The notes below the pieces were generated by a model. That model was given only the letters and a program-made list of their open reading frames with translations. It did no database searches and was not told the DNA's origin. This document shows positions 41,121 through 41,869 of a DNA stretch of 41,869 nucleotides, in pieces (position 1 is the first letter of the stretch; each line of letters begins with the position of its first letter). Origin of the DNA: Actinoplanes nipponensis (lineage in GTDB: Bacteria > Actinomycetota > Actinomycetes > Mycobacteriales > Micromonosporaceae); the NCBI RefSeq assembly GCF_016862275.1, contig NZ_BOMQ01000049.1, positions 1-41,869 of the forward strand. Reading direction: 5' to 3'. Made by a program: the position numbers and the translations under genes.

Positions 41121-41785
41121 ATGCGGGTGGTCACGATGAATGTTCTGGGACCGGCGAATCCGGACTGGGACCGCCGTCGTCGGCTGATCGCGGAAGCGCT
41201 GCGGCGGCTGCGACCCGACATCATCGCCCTGCAGGAAGTTCCCATCGGCAGCGCGCCCGAGGTCGTGGACGAGCTGCTCGGCCCCGGCTACCACGTCCGG
41301 GGCTTCTCGCGGAGCGCCGAGGACGGTGTGGGTGGGGCTCTGGCCACTCGGTCGACCACGTCATCGTGCTCGGCAACTTCGACGCGACGCCCGACGCGGC
41401 CAGCATGCGGTTCTGGAGAGGACGCCAACCCCTCGACGGGATCAGCGCCTGTTATCAGGACGCCTGGGAGACGGTGCACACGGCGGAACCGGGCCTCACG
41501 TTCACCGCCGTCAACCCACTCGTCCGTGCCGGTGAAGTGGCCACGGCGGTGTCCCGGCGTATCGACTACATCCTGGTCCGGTCCGGCGACCACGGACCCA
41601 CTCTTCAGGTCCGGTCCTGCGATCTCGTCCTGGACCGCCCGGTCGACGGCGTGTGGGCCAGCGATCACTTCGGAGTGGTGGCAGACCTGGAACCGCCGGA
41701 TCACGCCCCGGGATCATGGGGCCCGGTCTCGGCGCCAAGCACAACCGGCCCGCCACCGAGCAAATCAACCCCCGCCGAAAAGTAG
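41121..41785 (+). pseudogene. Endonuclease/exonuclease/phosphatase (EEP) family gene with internal deletion
   Basis: The 5' part (from ATG 41121) encodes MRVVTMNVLGPANPDWDRRR and PDIIALQEVP, the N-terminal EEP strands with the conserved Asn and Mg-binding Glu. After about 70 codons (GVGGALATRS) the frame jumps, and the second frame gives VDHVIVLGNFDATPDAASMR, RRIDYILVRSGDHGP and the C-terminal His motif WASDHFGVVADLE. The middle, expected to be about 100 residues, is absent and the frame changes, so an internal deletion has removed it. The GDFN-like motif reads GNFD, so a conserved Asp is also changed. Not functional as read. Confidence 0.7.
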
Positions 41786-41869
41786 AACATCCCCACCGAG
41801 TCGAGCCAGGGCTCCTGGCCTCGGGGCGTCATGGCCTCGGATCGGTGAGCCGTGCCGGCCCAGGCACAA
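41786..41869. other. Window end, no feature
   Basis: The last 84 bases show no gene start, hairpin or repeat that I can support. Confidence 0.4.

Noticed and set aside
1..41869. CRISPR arrays, tRNA or rRNA genes, integrase or attachment sites
   Set aside because: No regularly spaced repeats, no cloverleaf-like or rRNA sequence and no integrase gene were found by reading; the only mobile trace is the transposase fragment near 41 kb.

Overview
The window is very GC-rich, uses many GTG and TTG starts, overlaps genes by a few bases in operons, and encodes families typical of actinomycetes (SCO0607-type lipoprotein, DUF1707, DUF4873, DUF2306, AurF-type diiron oxygenase, eukaryotic-like kinase with FHA partner). 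A filamentous actinomycete, plausibly of the Micromonosporaceae, is the best inference; no rRNA or tRNA gene was seen to fix it.

Region 1 (1-8369) is mixed metabolism and cell surface: an M20 peptidase cut by the window edge, a membrane-anchored ricin-type lectin, a membrane acyltransferase, a GH26-like lipoprotein, a beta-hydroxyacid dehydrogenase, a DUF2306 membrane protein divergent from a TetR regulator over two copies of one palindrome, a small protein with a caspase/CHAT-like His/Cys pattern, and a FrnE-type DsbA oxidoreductase.

Region 2 (8371-14550) is an oxidation island. An AurF-type diiron oxygenase is divergent from a TetR gene that overlaps a stand-alone DUF4873 gene. Then an AraC/VirS-type regulator is divergent from a translationally coupled Baeyer-Villiger monooxygenase - SDR - alpha/beta hydrolase operon. 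The layout recalls the mycobacterial virS-mymA locus, and the three enzymes fit an alcohol > ketone > ester > acid + alcohol cascade.

Region 3 (14661-20638) holds a membrane-anchored trypsin-like protease, a PAS-SpoIIE phosphatase, an AGE-family sugar isomerase, an OsmC peroxidase, a lipoprotein, and a lower-GC patch with a hypothetical gene and a small SRPBCC protein.

Region 4 (20670-28044) is devoted to the envelope and secretion. An apparent minus-strand operon encodes a secreted four-cysteine protein, an FHA protein and a transmembrane Ser/Thr kinase whose extracellular part is a lytic-transglycosylase domain. A divergent gene encodes a relative of the secreted four-cysteine protein. Further secreted proteins, an M28 aminopeptidase and a lipoprotein follow. 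The kinase-transglycosylase cassette is the most striking system here.

Region 5 (28297-41869) is accessory DNA: a DUF4268 nuclease-like protein, a TetR-controlled SDR + FAD oxidoreductase pair, a sialidase-like secreted protein, DUF1707 and hypothetical proteins, and many broken genes: a histidine phosphatase remnant, a GNAT gene with a one-base deletion, a remnant of a family I cannot name securely, a transposase remnant and an EEP-family gene with an internal deletion. Several strong hairpins act as likely terminators.
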